From NCBI RefSeq assembly GCF_010731735.1, contig NZ_AP022588.1:5704001-5768000 (forward strand): 64,000 bases of DNA, written 5' to 3'. The translations under genes were made by a program, and so were the position numbers. Positions within the stretch are counted from its first letter, which is position 1. The number at the start of each line of letters is the position of its first letter. Source of the stretch: Mycolicibacterium sediminis. GTDB lineage: Bacteria; Actinomycetota; Actinomycetes; Mycobacteriales; Mycobacteriaceae. This document shows, in pieces, positions 50,969 to 59,436 of the stretch. The notes below the pieces were generated by a model. The model was not told the DNA's origin. It saw only the letters and a list, made by a program, of their open reading frames with translations, and did not search any database.

Positions 50969-51760
50969 CTAGTGACCGTAGCGCCGGTGCCGCAGGGTGA
51001 AGTCGCGCAGCGCGCGCAGGAAGTCGACCCGCCGGAACGCCGGCCAGTGCGCCTCGGTGAACCACATCTCGGAATAGGCGCTCTGCCAGAGCAGGAAGCC
51101 CGACAGTCGCTGCTCGCCGGACGTCCGGATCACCAGGTCGGGGTCGGGTTGTCCGGACGTGTAGAGGTTCTGGGAGATCGCGTCGACGGTCACGGCGTCG
51201 ATCAGTCCCTCGCCGGTGACGCCGTTGGCGAGTTCCTTGCCCAGCAGCGCGCGGACGGCGTTGACGATCTCCTGCCTACCGCCATAGCCGACCGCGACGT
51301 TGACGTGGAACCTGCCGGCGGCGGCCGTGGTCGAGTCGACGGCGTCGCGCAGCCGCTTGGCGGGTTCCTCGCCCAGCAGTTCAAGATCGCCGACGGTGCG
51401 CACGCTCCACCGGTTGGCGGGCGCGCAGATCTCCTCCACGACGTCGGTGATGATCCCGATCAGCTCGGAGAGTTCGCCGGGATCGCGCTGCAGGTTCTCC
51501 GTCGAGAGGAGGTAGACGGTCGCCATCTCGACGCCGGCCTCCTGGCACCACCGCAGCATCTCGGCGATCTTGGCGGCCCCGACCCGATAGCCGTAGCTGA
51601 CGTCGTCGTGGCCCGCGTCACGTGCCCAGCGCCGGTTGCCGTCGCACAGAACCGCGATGTGCCGTGGCAGATCGTCTTTGGCGCGCGACAACTCCTGTCG
51701 CAACCGCAACTCATAGATCCGGTAGGCCGGTTCCTTGAGACGCGGGGGAATGATCTCCAC
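50969..51760 (-). CDS. Short-chain Z-prenyl diphosphate synthase (Rv1086 type)
   Basis: A 263-residue cis-prenyltransferase of the UppS fold, very close to M. tuberculosis Rv1086, which makes omega,E,Z-farnesyl diphosphate, the precursor for decaprenyl phosphate and so for arabinogalactan and peptidoglycan. Catalytic Asp40 is in HIAVLCDGNRRWA, and VIRTSGEQRLSGFLLWQSAY and MWFTEAHWPAFR bind pyrophosphate. The GTG at 51760 (VEIIPPRLKEPAYRIYELRL) matches the M. tuberculosis start; a longer frame upstream is not conserved. It is divergent from the hemolysin-III gene. Confidence 0.94.
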   Translation of the reverse strand: MEIIPPRLKEPAYRIYELRLRQELSRAKDDLPRHIAVLCDGNRRWARDAGHDDVSYGYRVGAAKIAEMLRWCQEAGVEMATVYLLSTENLQRDPGELSELIGIITDVVEEICAPANRWSVRTVGDLELLGEEPAKRLRDAVDSTTAAAGRFHVNVAVGYGGRQEIVNAVRALLGKELANGVTGEGLIDAVTVDAISQNLYTSGQPDPDLVIRTSGEQRLSGFLLWQSAYSEMWFTEAHWPAFRRVDFLRALRDFTLRHRRYGH

Positions 51761-51827
51761 GAGTATCCAGACTACTGTGGACGTGGGTATCCCCAAGCCC
51801 GTTGGACGAGGCGACTTGGAGGCAAGT

Positions 51828-52574
51828 GTGAGCAGGATCGACGTCTCCGTCGACGCTGACGAGGCTCAGCAGCCGCCCCCGCACGTGTACTCCGAGGACC
51901 TGCCCGGCGCCGTCGCCGACGGGGTCGCGCAGTTCATCGGCAGGCCGCGTGCCCGCGGCTGGATCCACGTCTACTCCGCGATCGTGGCGACCATCGCCGG
52001 TGCCGCGCTGGTGTCGGTGTCGTGGTCACTGGAGTCGACGCGCGCCGGTCTGGCGACGCTGATCTACACCCTCACCATCGTCGCGATGTTCGCCGTGAGC
52101 GGCACCTACCACCGGGTGACGTGGACGTCGCCCACCGCGCGCAAGTGGATGAAGCGCGCCGATCACTCGATGATCTTCGTCTTCATCGCGGGTAGCTACA
52201 CGCCGTTCGCGCTCCTGGCCCTGCCGTCCGAGAAGGGCATGGTGCTGTTCTGGATCGTCTGGGGTGGCGCGCTGGCCGGGGTGGCCCTCAAGATGCTCTG
52301 GCCCTCCGCGCCGGCATGGGTGGGCGTCCCGCTGTACCTGCTGCTGGGTTGGGTCGCGGCCTGGTTCATCGGGCCGATCATGGACGGTGCGGGGGTCGCG
52401 GCCGTCGTGCTGCTGATCGTGGGCGGTGCGCTGTACAGCATCGGCGGCGTCCTCTACGGACTGAAGTGGCCCAACCCGTGGCCGACGACGTTCGGCCACC
52501 ACGAGTTCTTCCACGCGTGTACCGCCGTCGCGGCGATCTGCCACTACATCGCGATGTGGTTCGCCGTCTTCTGA
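51828..52574 (+). CDS. Hemolysin III/PAQR-family membrane protein (Rv1085c-like)
   Basis: A 248-residue seven-helix protein of the hemolysin-III/adiponectin-receptor superfamily. Conserved polar residues lie in VSGTYHRVTWTSPTARKWMKRADHSMIFVFIAGSYTPF and in HHEFFHACTAVAAICHYIAM, which would hold the metal-binding histidines. Despite the name, most members are probably lipid or ion-handling membrane enzymes, not toxins. The GTG at 51828 has TGGAGG upstream and gives the M. tuberculosis-like length. Confidence 0.88.
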   Translation: MSRIDVSVDADEAQQPPPHVYSEDLPGAVADGVAQFIGRPRARGWIHVYSAIVATIAGAALVSVSWSLESTRAGLATLIYTLTIVAMFAVSGTYHRVTWTSPTARKWMKRADHSMIFVFIAGSYTPFALLALPSEKGMVLFWIVWGGALAGVALKMLWPSAPAWVGVPLYLLLGWVAAWFIGPIMDGAGVAAVVLLIVGGALYSIGGVLYGLKWPNPWPTTFGHHEFFHACTAVAAICHYIAMWFAVF

Positions 52575-52608
52575 CCGGCGCGGCGAGGAGCGCTCACCGC
52601 GGCCGAGT

Positions 52609-52983
52609 TCACAGCTGCGTGACGTCGTCCTGCGACCAGTACGCCTTCATCGACGCGATCTTCGCCTCGTCGTCGAACGTCATCACGCTGATGATGTCGA
52701 TGCGCATGCCGCCGGCGTCGCCGAACTTCACCGTCAGCCGCCAGAAGAACGCCGCCTCGTGGCCGAGTGCGCGCAGCGTCACCATCTCGCTCTGGCAGTT
52801 GGCGCCGGCGATGTTCGAGTAGAAGCCGTGGATGGCCTGCCTGCCGATGTGCACCTCGCCGCCGACCGGGTCCTCCACGGTCGCGTCGCTCGCGTAGAGG
52901 TCGGCGATCTCGTCGGTCGCACCCTTCTCGACGGCCTCGAGATAGCGGTGCACGGTCTGGGTGATCTGCTCGGCGCTCGGCAT
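52609..52983 (-). CDS. Ketosteroid-isomerase-like protein (NTF2 fold)
   Basis: A 124-residue NTF2-fold protein strikingly like bacterial delta5-3-ketosteroid isomerase. From the ATG at 52983, Tyr14 (VHRYLEAV) and Asp38 (DATVEDPVG) fall at exactly the KSI catalytic positions. The third catalytic residue, Asp99/Asp103 of the oxyanion hole, aligns with Ser99 here (RIDIISVMTFDD), so activity may be lowered or altered. A steroid or related ligand is likely. An upstream GTG (52992) is an alternative start. It lies 10 bases downstream of the DUF255 gene on the same strand and is probably in its transcript. Confidence 0.8.
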   Translation of the reverse strand: MPSAEQITQTVHRYLEAVEKGATDEIADLYASDATVEDPVGGEVHIGRQAIHGFYSNIAGANCQSEMVTLRALGHEAAFFWRLTVKFGDAGGMRIDIISVMTFDDEAKIASMKAYWSQDDVTQL

Positions 52984-52993
52984 GAGCGGCACG

Positions 52994-54994
52994 CTACACG
53001 CGGGCGACGAGCGCGGCGGCGAGATCCCTCGGCGTGGTGACCGGAAGGTCGCAGGTCCGCCCTCGACACACGTACGCGGCGTCGTGACCGCCCACCCGGT
53101 CGCGGCCGATCAGCAGCTCCGCGGAGCCGACGGGCCCCCCGACGACGACGGCACCGCCCGGCGCGAGAACCCGTGCCGCGGCGAGCAGTTCGGAGTCGAA
53201 GCCATCGCAGGCGACAGCGATCTGGATGGGTCCCCGCACCGCGGCCTCCGCGACCGCCAGCCAGTGGCCGGCGGACCGTGGGACCTTGGCCAGCAGCGGC
53301 GTCGCCGCCGCCAGCGAGGCCGTCGCCGACGCGGCGTAGAGGTCGGCGCGAGGCCCCGGCGTCAGGTGCGCGGCGAGGTGCAGCGCCTCGGTGATCAGCG
53401 CCGCCCCGGACGGCGTCGCGCCGTCGACCGGATCGGCGGGCCGCAGCACGAGCGACTCGGCGTCGTCGGCGGTGTCGTACCAGCGCCCCGCGACGTCGGG
53501 GTCGGCGAAGTGCGCGACGGCCACGTCGAGCAGGTCGGTCGCGACCGTCAGCCAGTCCTCGTCGGCGGTGAGCTGGTACAGGGTCAGCAGCCCCGTGGCG
53601 AGCGCCGCGTGATCCTCGAGGATCGCGGCGCTGTCCCCCACCCGGCCGCCGAGGCTCGCACGGCGGAGCCGGCCGTCCACGACGTGCAGGTCGACGACGG
53701 CGCGGGCACAGGTCAGTGCGGCGTCGAGCAGTCCGGGATCCGCGAGCGCCACCGACGCGTCGGCGAGCGCGGTGATGGCGAACCCGTTCCACGCGGTGAC
53801 GACCTTGTCGTCGCGGGCGGGCTGCGGGCGCCAGGCCCGGACCCGGGCGAGCCGTGCCCGCACCCGACCGAACCGCTCGGCGTCGGCAGGGTCGGCCGCC
53901 AGCCGCAGCACCGACGAGCCGCGTTCGAACGTGCCCTCCTCGGTGACGCCGAAGACGTCGGCGGCCCAGCGTCCGTCGTCGTCGCCGAGCGCCTCGCGCA
54001 GCTGACCCGGAGTCCAGGCGTACGTCAGCCCCTCGACGCCGTCGGCGTCGGCGTCGAGCGACGACGTGAACGTGCCGCCAGCACCGAGGTCGCGGATCAG
54101 GAACTCCGCCGTCTCGCGAGTCACCCTGCGCGCCAACGGGTCTCCGGTTCGCCGCGCCACGTGTGCGTACACCCGCAGGAGCAGGGCGTTGTCGTAGAGC
54201 ATCTTCTCGAAGTGCGGCACCACCCACGACGCGTCGACGCTGTAGCGGGCGAACCCGCCCGCCAGCTGGTCATAGATCCCGCCGCGCGCCATCGCCGCGC
54301 AGGCCCGTTCTACGGTCGCGAGCGAGTCCGTCGCACCGGTGCGTTCGTGGTGCCGCAGCAGCGCTTCGAGCAGTGCCGACGGCGGGAACTTCGGGGCGTT
54401 GCCGAAACCGCCGTGCCTGATGTCCTCGTCGGCCAGCACGTGCGCCACCGCCCGGTCGCACAGGTCGGCGTCGGGCACCGATCCGCCGCCGGGCAGCGTG
54501 GCCGCCATCGACCGCAGCTCGCCGGCGATCTGGTCGGACGCCTCCTCGACCTCCCCGCGCCGGGTGCGCCACGCGTCTCCGACGGCTTCGAGCAGCTGCA
54601 GGAAGCCGTCCCGCGGGTAGTAGGTGCCGCAGAAGAAGGGCCGTCCGTCGGGGGTCAGGAAGCACGTCATGGGCCAGCCGCCCTGGCCGGTCATGGCGAC
54701 GGTGGCGGTCATGTACACCGCGTCCAGGTCGGGACGTTCCTCCCGGTCGACCTTGATGGCGACGAACCCGGCGTTCACGATCACCGCCACCTCGTCGTCG
54801 GCGAACGACTCGTGCGCCATGACGTGGCACCAGTGGCACGCCGCGTAGCCGATGGACAGCAGGATCGGCACGTCCCTGGCAGCCGCGTCGGCGAGCGCGT
54901 CCGCCGACCACTCCCTCCAGTGCACCGGGTTGTCGGCGTGCTGGCGGAGGTAGGGGCTGGTGGCGGCCCCGAGTCGGTTAGCCGCCGGACTCAC
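52994..54994 (-). CDS. Thioredoxin-domain (DUF255/YyaL, spermatogenesis-associated-20 type) protein
   Basis: A 666-residue cytoplasmic protein, positional orthologue of M. tuberculosis Rv1084. The N-terminal ~160 residues are a thioredoxin-like DUF255 domain with CHWC at 53-56 (SIGYAACHWCHVMAHESF). The rest is an (alpha/alpha)6 barrel like that of sugar epimerases/glycosidases (YDQLAGGFARYSVDASWVVPHFEKMLYDNA). Its reaction is unknown. The ATG at 54994 overlaps the end of the small membrane-protein gene by 17 bases, so it is coupled to that gene and to mca. Confidence 0.9.
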   Translation of the reverse strand: MSPAANRLGAATSPYLRQHADNPVHWREWSADALADAAARDVPILLSIGYAACHWCHVMAHESFADDEVAVIVNAGFVAIKVDREERPDLDAVYMTATVAMTGQGGWPMTCFLTPDGRPFFCGTYYPRDGFLQLLEAVGDAWRTRRGEVEEASDQIAGELRSMAATLPGGGSVPDADLCDRAVAHVLADEDIRHGGFGNAPKFPPSALLEALLRHHERTGATDSLATVERACAAMARGGIYDQLAGGFARYSVDASWVVPHFEKMLYDNALLLRVYAHVARRTGDPLARRVTRETAEFLIRDLGAGGTFTSSLDADADGVEGLTYAWTPGQLREALGDDDGRWAADVFGVTEEGTFERGSSVLRLAADPADAERFGRVRARLARVRAWRPQPARDDKVVTAWNGFAITALADASVALADPGLLDAALTCARAVVDLHVVDGRLRRASLGGRVGDSAAILEDHAALATGLLTLYQLTADEDWLTVATDLLDVAVAHFADPDVAGRWYDTADDAESLVLRPADPVDGATPSGAALITEALHLAAHLTPGPRADLYAASATASLAAATPLLAKVPRSAGHWLAVAEAAVRGPIQIAVACDGFDSELLAAARVLAPGGAVVVGGPVGSAELLIGRDRVGGHDAAYVCRGRTCDLPVTTPRDLAAALVARV

Positions 54995-55247
54995 GCGGAC
55001 TGCCCGCGTCCGGCGTGTCGGCGGTGCCGTCGTCGACGGCCTGGTCGGGTTCGGGGTGCTCGGGGTCGAAGGACTCGGGCAACCGCTTGAGGTGCTTGTT
55101 CATTGAGTAGACGAGCAGGAACGTGCCGATCAGCAGGACCACGACGACGACGAGCCCGAACGGGCTGGCCTTGCCGAAGTCGGGGCCCGTCTCGCGAGGG
55201 GCGTCCTGGGCGAGGAGGCCCGCGATCAGCAGCAGGGAGTCCGTCAC
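54978..55247 (-). CDS. Small single-pass membrane protein (Rv1083-like)
   Basis: An 89-residue protein with a hydrophobic N-terminus (TDSLLLIAGLLAQDAP), one membrane helix (FGLVVVVVLLIGTFLLVYSM), then KHLKRLPESFDPEHPEPDQ and an acidic tail. The family sits next to mca in mycobacteria, and its role is unknown. The GTG at 55247 overlaps the mca stop (GTGA), and its own end overlaps the DUF255 gene by 17 bases: a tightly coupled three-gene operon. Confidence 0.85.
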   Translation of the reverse strand: MTDSLLLIAGLLAQDAPRETGPDFGKASPFGLVVVVVLLIGTFLLVYSMNKHLKRLPESFDPEHPEPDQAVDDGTADTPDAGSPRESGG

Positions 55248-56110
55248 GGCCGGATCCCGGCGAACAGGTCGTCCTCGGGCAGGTGCACGGGGACCCGCGA
55301 CCGGGCCAGCTCGTACTCCTCGGTGGGCCACAGTCGCTGCTGCCACTCCATCGGGGTGGTGAAGAAGAAGCTCTTCGGATCGATCTGGGTGGCGTGGGCG
55401 AGCAACGCCTGGTCACGGAGTTCGAAGTACTTCGAGCACTCGATCCGGGTGGTGACCCGCTTGCTCATCAGGTCGTCGTCGGACTTCCAGCTCTCCAGCC
55501 ACTTGCCGAACGGCCCCTCTTGGCCGTGACGCGCGAACTCGTCCTGCAGCACCTGCATGCGCTGCCGTAGGAAGCCGTGGTTGTAGTACAGCTTCGAGAC
55601 GTTCCACGGCTCCCCCGCGTCCGGGAACAGCCGGTAGTCGCCAGCAGCCTCGTACGCCGCCACCGACACCTCGTGGCAGCGGATGTGGTCGGGGTGCGGG
55701 TAACCGCCCGTCTCGTCGTACGTCGTCATCACGTGCGGCTTGAACTCGCGGATCAGCTTGACCAGCGCCTCGGTCGACACCGCGAGGGGCACCAGCGCGA
55801 AGCAGCCCTCGGGCAGCGGTGGCAGCGGGTCGCCCTCGGGCAGCCCGGAGTCCTCGAAGCCGAGCCAGGCGTGCTCGACGCCGAGGATCTCGGCGGCGCG
55901 CGCCATCTCGTCGCGCCGGATCTCGTGGATCCGGCCGTGGACCTCTGGGAGGTCCATCGCCGGATTCAGGATGTCGCCGCGTTCACCACCGGTCAGCGAC
56001 ACCACCATCACGCGGGCGCCTTCGTCGGCGTAGCGCGCCATGCTCGCGGCGCCCTTGCTGGACTCGTCGTCCGGGTGGGCGTGCACCGCCATCAACCGCA
56101 GTTCGCTCAC
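55244..56110 (-). CDS. mca: Mycothiol S-conjugate amidase
   Basis: A 288-residue zinc amidase that cleaves mycothiol-toxin conjugates to release mercapturic acids for export, the actinobacterial detoxification route. The zinc motif is HPDDE (12-16, LMAVHAHPDDESSKG), with the third histidine in TYDETGGYPHPDHIRCHEV. The C-terminus ETEYELARSRVPVHLPEDDLFA distinguishes Mca-type length (288) from MshB. The GTG at 56110 is the start; a divergent promoter region of 128 bases lies before the DUF4307 gene. Confidence 0.95.
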   Translation of the reverse strand: MSELRLMAVHAHPDDESSKGAASMARYADEGARVMVVSLTGGERGDILNPAMDLPEVHGRIHEIRRDEMARAAEILGVEHAWLGFEDSGLPEGDPLPPLPEGCFALVPLAVSTEALVKLIREFKPHVMTTYDETGGYPHPDHIRCHEVSVAAYEAAGDYRLFPDAGEPWNVSKLYYNHGFLRQRMQVLQDEFARHGQEGPFGKWLESWKSDDDLMSKRVTTRIECSKYFELRDQALLAHATQIDPKSFFFTTPMEWQQRLWPTEEYELARSRVPVHLPEDDLFAGIRP

Positions 56111-56238
56111 TCGCTTCTACCTGCTCGCTTCACTCGTCGGGGATCGTCGAAGGATTCCAACAACTCCGTTGGCCCTATAGTTCCAGTTCTAGCGATGCAC
56201 CCGAAATCAGACCCTCTCGAGGCGGAACCCAACCCTTC

Positions 56239-56661
56239 ATGATCGAGCGTCCCGCCGCCCGCTACGGGCGCCCGTCGATGTCCCGACGGACCCGGCGGCG
56301 CATCGTCGTCGCACTGAGTGCTCTCATCGTGGTCCTCGGCGCCGCGATCGCCTTCGTCGGGTACCAGCGCCTCGGCACCAGCGAGGTGAAGGGCGAACTG
56401 AGCGGCTACCGCGTCGTCGACGATCACACGGTCGAGGTCACCGTCGGGGTCACCCGCGACGACCCGTCCCGGCCGGTGGTGTGCATCGTGCGGGCGCGCT
56501 CCGTCGACGGCAGCGAGACGGGCAGGCGCGAACTCCTTGTTCCGCCATCGTCGCAGGCCACGGTGCAGGTGGACACCATCGTCAAGACCAGCCGGCCACC
56601 CGCCGTCGGCGACGTCTACGGCTGCGGCATGGACGTTCCCGCCTACCTGGTGGCGCCCTAG
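56239..56661 (+). CDS. DUF4307 membrane-anchored protein (Rv1081c-like)
   Basis: A 140-residue protein with a basic N-terminus (SRRTRRR), one membrane helix (IVVALSALIVVLGAAIAFVG) and an extracytoplasmic beta-rich domain of about 95 residues (VEVTVGVTRDDPSRPVVCIV, GDVYGCGMDVPAYLVAP) matching DUF4307. The function is unknown; position between mca and greA is conserved in mycobacteria. A TATAGT -10-like element lies at 56176-56181. The ATG at 56239 is used. Confidence 0.82.
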   Translation: MIERPAARYGRPSMSRRTRRRIVVALSALIVVLGAAIAFVGYQRLGTSEVKGELSGYRVVDDHTVEVTVGVTRDDPSRPVVCIVRARSVDGSETGRRELLVPPSSQATVQVDTIVKTSRPPAVGDVYGCGMDVPAYLVAP

Positions 56662-56770
56662 CGGCGGCTCCCGCGACACGGGCACGAGGGGCGTCGGGCA
56701 ACGATTCCAGGAACGCCGGACGGCGAAACCGTGACAATCGTCCGACGTCGCGGTGGTAGCATCGACGCAT

Positions 56771-56795
56771 ACACGGTTCCTCCTGGGAGCCGTGT
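56771..56795. promoter_or_regulatory. Hairpin in the greA leader region
   Basis: ACACGG and CCGTGT close a stem of about ten pairs (56771-56780 with 56785-56795, one wobble and one bulge) in the 313-base gap between the DUF4307 gene and greA. No U-tract follows, so it is not a classic terminator; it may be an attenuator or an RNA-stability element. I see no gene elsewhere in this gap. Confidence 0.45.
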
Positions 56796-56974
56796 ATTGC
56801 TGCATCTACGCGGAACGAGACAGTCATCGGGCCGCTTAGAGGACCGTCGATCGCGGCGCGTTGGGGAAGCGCCTGCGGTTCCGGCCGCACAGTTGTGCAG
56901 CAACACACGAACCCAGACACAGCCCGACTCGTGAGAAGCACGAGCACGAGTACCGACGACAGGAGCGCGACGCC

Positions 56975-57469
56975 ATGACCGACACTCAGGTGACCTGGCT
57001 GACGCAGGAGTCCCACGACCGGCTCAAGACCGAACTCGACGAGCTGATCGCCAACCGGCCCGTGATCGCGGCCGAGATCAACGACCGCCGCGAAGAGGGC
57101 GACCTCCGCGAGAACGGCGGCTACCACGCCGCCCGCGACGAGCAGGGCCAGCAGGAAGCCCGCATCCGCCAGCTCCAGGAGCTGCTGAACAACGCCAAGG
57201 TCGGCGAGGCCCCCAAGCAGTCGGGCGTCGCGCTGCCCGGTTCGGTCGTCAAGGTGTACTACGACGGCGACGAGAAGGACACCGAGACGTTCCTCATCGC
57301 GACCCGCCAGGAGGGCGTGAGCGACGGGAAGCTCGAGGTCTACTCCCCCAACTCACCGCTGGGCGGGGCACTCATCGACGCGAAGGTCGGCGAGACCCGC
57401 GAATACACGGTGCCCAACGGCAAGACCGTGTCGGTGACGCTGGTCGAGGCCGAGCCCTACCACTCGTAG
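56975..57469 (+). CDS. greA: Transcription elongation factor GreA
   Basis: A 164-residue factor that rescues backtracked RNA polymerase by stimulating transcript cleavage. An N-terminal coiled coil (LTQESHDRLKTELDELIANR, then EINDRREEGDLRENGGYHAA, with the acidic tip residues) is followed by the FKBP-like C-terminal domain (YSPNSPLGGALIDAKVGETR). Length is standard. The ATG at 56975 has a CAGGAG ribosome site. The gene is preceded by a long leader with a hairpin. Confidence 0.96.
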   Translation: MTDTQVTWLTQESHDRLKTELDELIANRPVIAAEINDRREEGDLRENGGYHAARDEQGQQEARIRQLQELLNNAKVGEAPKQSGVALPGSVVKVYYDGDEKDTETFLIATRQEGVSDGKLEVYSPNSPLGGALIDAKVGETREYTVPNGKTVSVTLVEAEPYHS

Positions 57470-57510
57470 CCGGTTCGACCGGGAGCAGCCACCTGCTCTA
57501 CGGTCCCCGT

Positions 57511-58161
57511 GTGGCGCACATCGCCGAGGACCTCTTCCTGCTACTCGTGGACAACGCGTCGGCTCAGCCCGCGTTGACCCGTGACCGTCGCGAACGGCTG
57601 CTCGCCGGCGCGATCCTGCTCGACCTGGCTCACGGCTGCCGCATCCGACCGTCCGCCCCCGGCGACGTGGTCGACTCGGGACGGCTCGTCGCGCTCTCGG
57701 GCGGGGGTCCGCTGGATCCCGCCACCGGTCCCGCCTTCGACCTGCTCAGCAGGCGTGCACTGCGCCCACGGACCGCCGTCTCGAAGCTGCGGAAGGGCGC
57801 GCAGGGTCCGCTGACCGCTCATCTCGAACGGCTGGGTGAGATCCGCCGGGTACCGGTGACGTCCACCGAGAACGCCTGGCCGTTGGTCAGCCGGCGGCGG
57901 GTGGGTCCGGCGCGCTCGGCGCTGCTGTCCGCGCTGTTCGATCGGACGCCACCGACGCCGTCGACCGCGGCGATCGTCACGCTCCTGCACGCCACGGACG
58001 GCCTCGGCGCGTTGCTCAGCCTCAACGACCGGGGTTGGCGCTGGGTGCACGCACGTGCCAGCGAGATCTCCAGCGGAAGCTGGGTCGACGAGTCGCCCAC
58101 CTCGCTGGCCGAGGTCAACCTCGCCATCACCGCATCGGCGGTGCGGTCAGCGCTTCTGTAG
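57511..58161 (+). CDS. GPP34/Golgi-phosphoprotein-3-like protein
   Basis: A 216-residue helical protein of the GPP34 family. AEDLFLLLVDNASAQP and ERLLAGAILLDLAHGCRI form the conserved N-terminal part, and HATDGLGALLSLNDRGWRWVHARASEI lies near the end. Eukaryotic GOLPH3 binds phosphatidylinositol-4-phosphate; bacterial roles are unknown, though many actinobacteria carry several copies. The GTG at 57511 is the only good start. The stop overlaps convergent metB by 15 bases. Confidence 0.83.
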   Translation: MAHIAEDLFLLLVDNASAQPALTRDRRERLLAGAILLDLAHGCRIRPSAPGDVVDSGRLVALSGGGPLDPATGPAFDLLSRRALRPRTAVSKLRKGAQGPLTAHLERLGEIRRVPVTSTENAWPLVSRRRVGPARSALLSALFDRTPPTPSTAAIVTLLHATDGLGALLSLNDRGWRWVHARASEISSGSWVDESPTSLAEVNLAITASAVRSALL

Positions 58162-59325
58162 CGCCGCGTCGAGGTCGCCGATCAGGTCGCCGATGTCCTC
58201 GATGCCGACGGACAGGCGGACGAGGTCGTCCGGGACCTCCAGCTGCGAACCGGCGGTCGACGCGTGCGTCATCGCGGCGGGGTGCTCGATCAGCGACTCC
58301 ACCCCACCCAGCGACTCGGCGAGGATGAAGATCTCGGTGCGCGCGCAGAGTTGGTGGGCGGCGTCGCGGCCACCGGCGAGCCGCACCGACACCATGCCGC
58401 CGAACGCCGTCATCTGACGCGCTGCGACCTCGTGGTTGGGGTGGCCGGGCAGTCCGGGGTACAGGACGGACGTGACGGCGGGGTGCTCGGCGAGGAACTC
58501 GGCCACCCGGGCCGCGTTCGAACTGTGCCGCTCCATCCGCAGCGACAGTGTCTTGAGGCCACGGATCGTCAGGTAGGCGTCGAACGGCCCCGGCACCGCG
58601 CCCGCGCCGTTCTGCAGGAACGCGAAGGCGACGTCGAGTTCCTCGTCGTTGGTCACCAGCGCACCGCCGACGACGTCGGAGTGACCGCCGATGTACTTCG
58701 TGGTCGAGTGCAGCACGACGTCCGCGCCCAGTGCGAGCGGCTGCTGCAGCGCAGGCGAGGCGAAGGTGTTGTCCACCAACACCTTCACACCCGACGTCGA
58801 CGCCAACTGCGCGATCCCCGAGATGTCGGCGATCGACAGCAGCGGGTTGGTCGGCGTCTCGACCCAGATGAGCTTCGTCTTGGACGTGATGGCCGACTTC
58901 ACGTCGTCGAGGTTCGACAGCGCCGCAGGGGTGTACTCGATGCCCCACTGCGTGAACACCTTGTCGATGAGGCGGAACGTGCCACCGTAGGCGTCGTCGG
59001 GAATGACGACGTGGTCGCCGGGCCGCAGCATCGACCGCAGTGCGCAGTCGGTGGCGGCCATGCCGGAGGCGAACGCCCGGCCGTGGTTCCCGCCCTCGAC
59101 CGCTGCGAGGAAGGTCTCGAGCGCCTCCCGGGTGGGATTGCCGGTGCGGGCGTATTCGAAGCCGCTGCGCAGCCCGCCCACCCCGTCCTGGGCGAACGTC
59201 GACGTGGCGTAGATCGGCGGGTTGACCGCGCCGGTCGCCGGGTCCGGCCGATAGCCCGCGTGGATGGCCTTGGTGGCGGGCCCGTAGGCCCGGTAGTGGT
59301 CCGCTGCGCTGCGCCGCTCGCTCAT
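58147..59325 (-). CDS. metB: Cystathionine gamma-synthase
   Basis: A 392-residue PLP enzyme of the Cys/Met metabolism family, joining an activated homoserine ester and cysteine into cystathionine. PLP lysine Lys210 is in LHSTTKYIGGHSDVVGG; EYARTGNPTREALE and FASGMAATDCALRSML are cofactor-binding. Actinobacterial MetB often also shows gamma-lyase or O-succinylhomoserine sulfhydrylase activity. Nearby cbs makes cystathionine from the other side, so both transsulfuration directions are encoded here. The ATG at 59325 begins MSERRSAADHYRAYG. Confidence 0.93.
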   Translation of the reverse strand: MSERRSAADHYRAYGPATKAIHAGYRPDPATGAVNPPIYATSTFAQDGVGGLRSGFEYARTGNPTREALETFLAAVEGGNHGRAFASGMAATDCALRSMLRPGDHVVIPDDAYGGTFRLIDKVFTQWGIEYTPAALSNLDDVKSAITSKTKLIWVETPTNPLLSIADISGIAQLASTSGVKVLVDNTFASPALQQPLALGADVVLHSTTKYIGGHSDVVGGALVTNDEELDVAFAFLQNGAGAVPGPFDAYLTIRGLKTLSLRMERHSSNAARVAEFLAEHPAVTSVLYPGLPGHPNHEVAARQMTAFGGMVSVRLAGGRDAAHQLCARTEIFILAESLGGVESLIEHPAAMTHASTAGSQLEVPDDLVRLSVGIEDIGDLIGDLDAALQKR

Positions 59326-59393
59326 GGTAAATCAGCGTAGCCGTGTCGATCTCGGTCGTGTCCGGCGCTCCGGCCACGGTCGGAGAGACACGC

Positions 59394-59422
59394 CGGCCCC
59401 GCGGTGGTCAACCGCGGGGCCG
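59394..59422 (-). terminator. Hairpin after the proline-rich RDD gene
   Basis: A perfect 12-base GC-rich stem (CGGCCCCGCGGT at 59394-59405 with its complement at 59411-59422) with a 5-base loop lies 14 bases past the stop of the gene at 59437 and before metB. No U-run follows, as in many mycobacterial terminators. Confidence 0.65.
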
Positions 59423-59436
59423 ACGGATCGGTCGTC

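Noticed and set aside
56176..56193. Possible operator CTATAGTTCCAGTTCTAG-like sequence between mca and the DUF4307 gene
   Set aside because: The symmetry is poor beyond the outer three bases; only the TATAGT -10-like element was kept as a remark.
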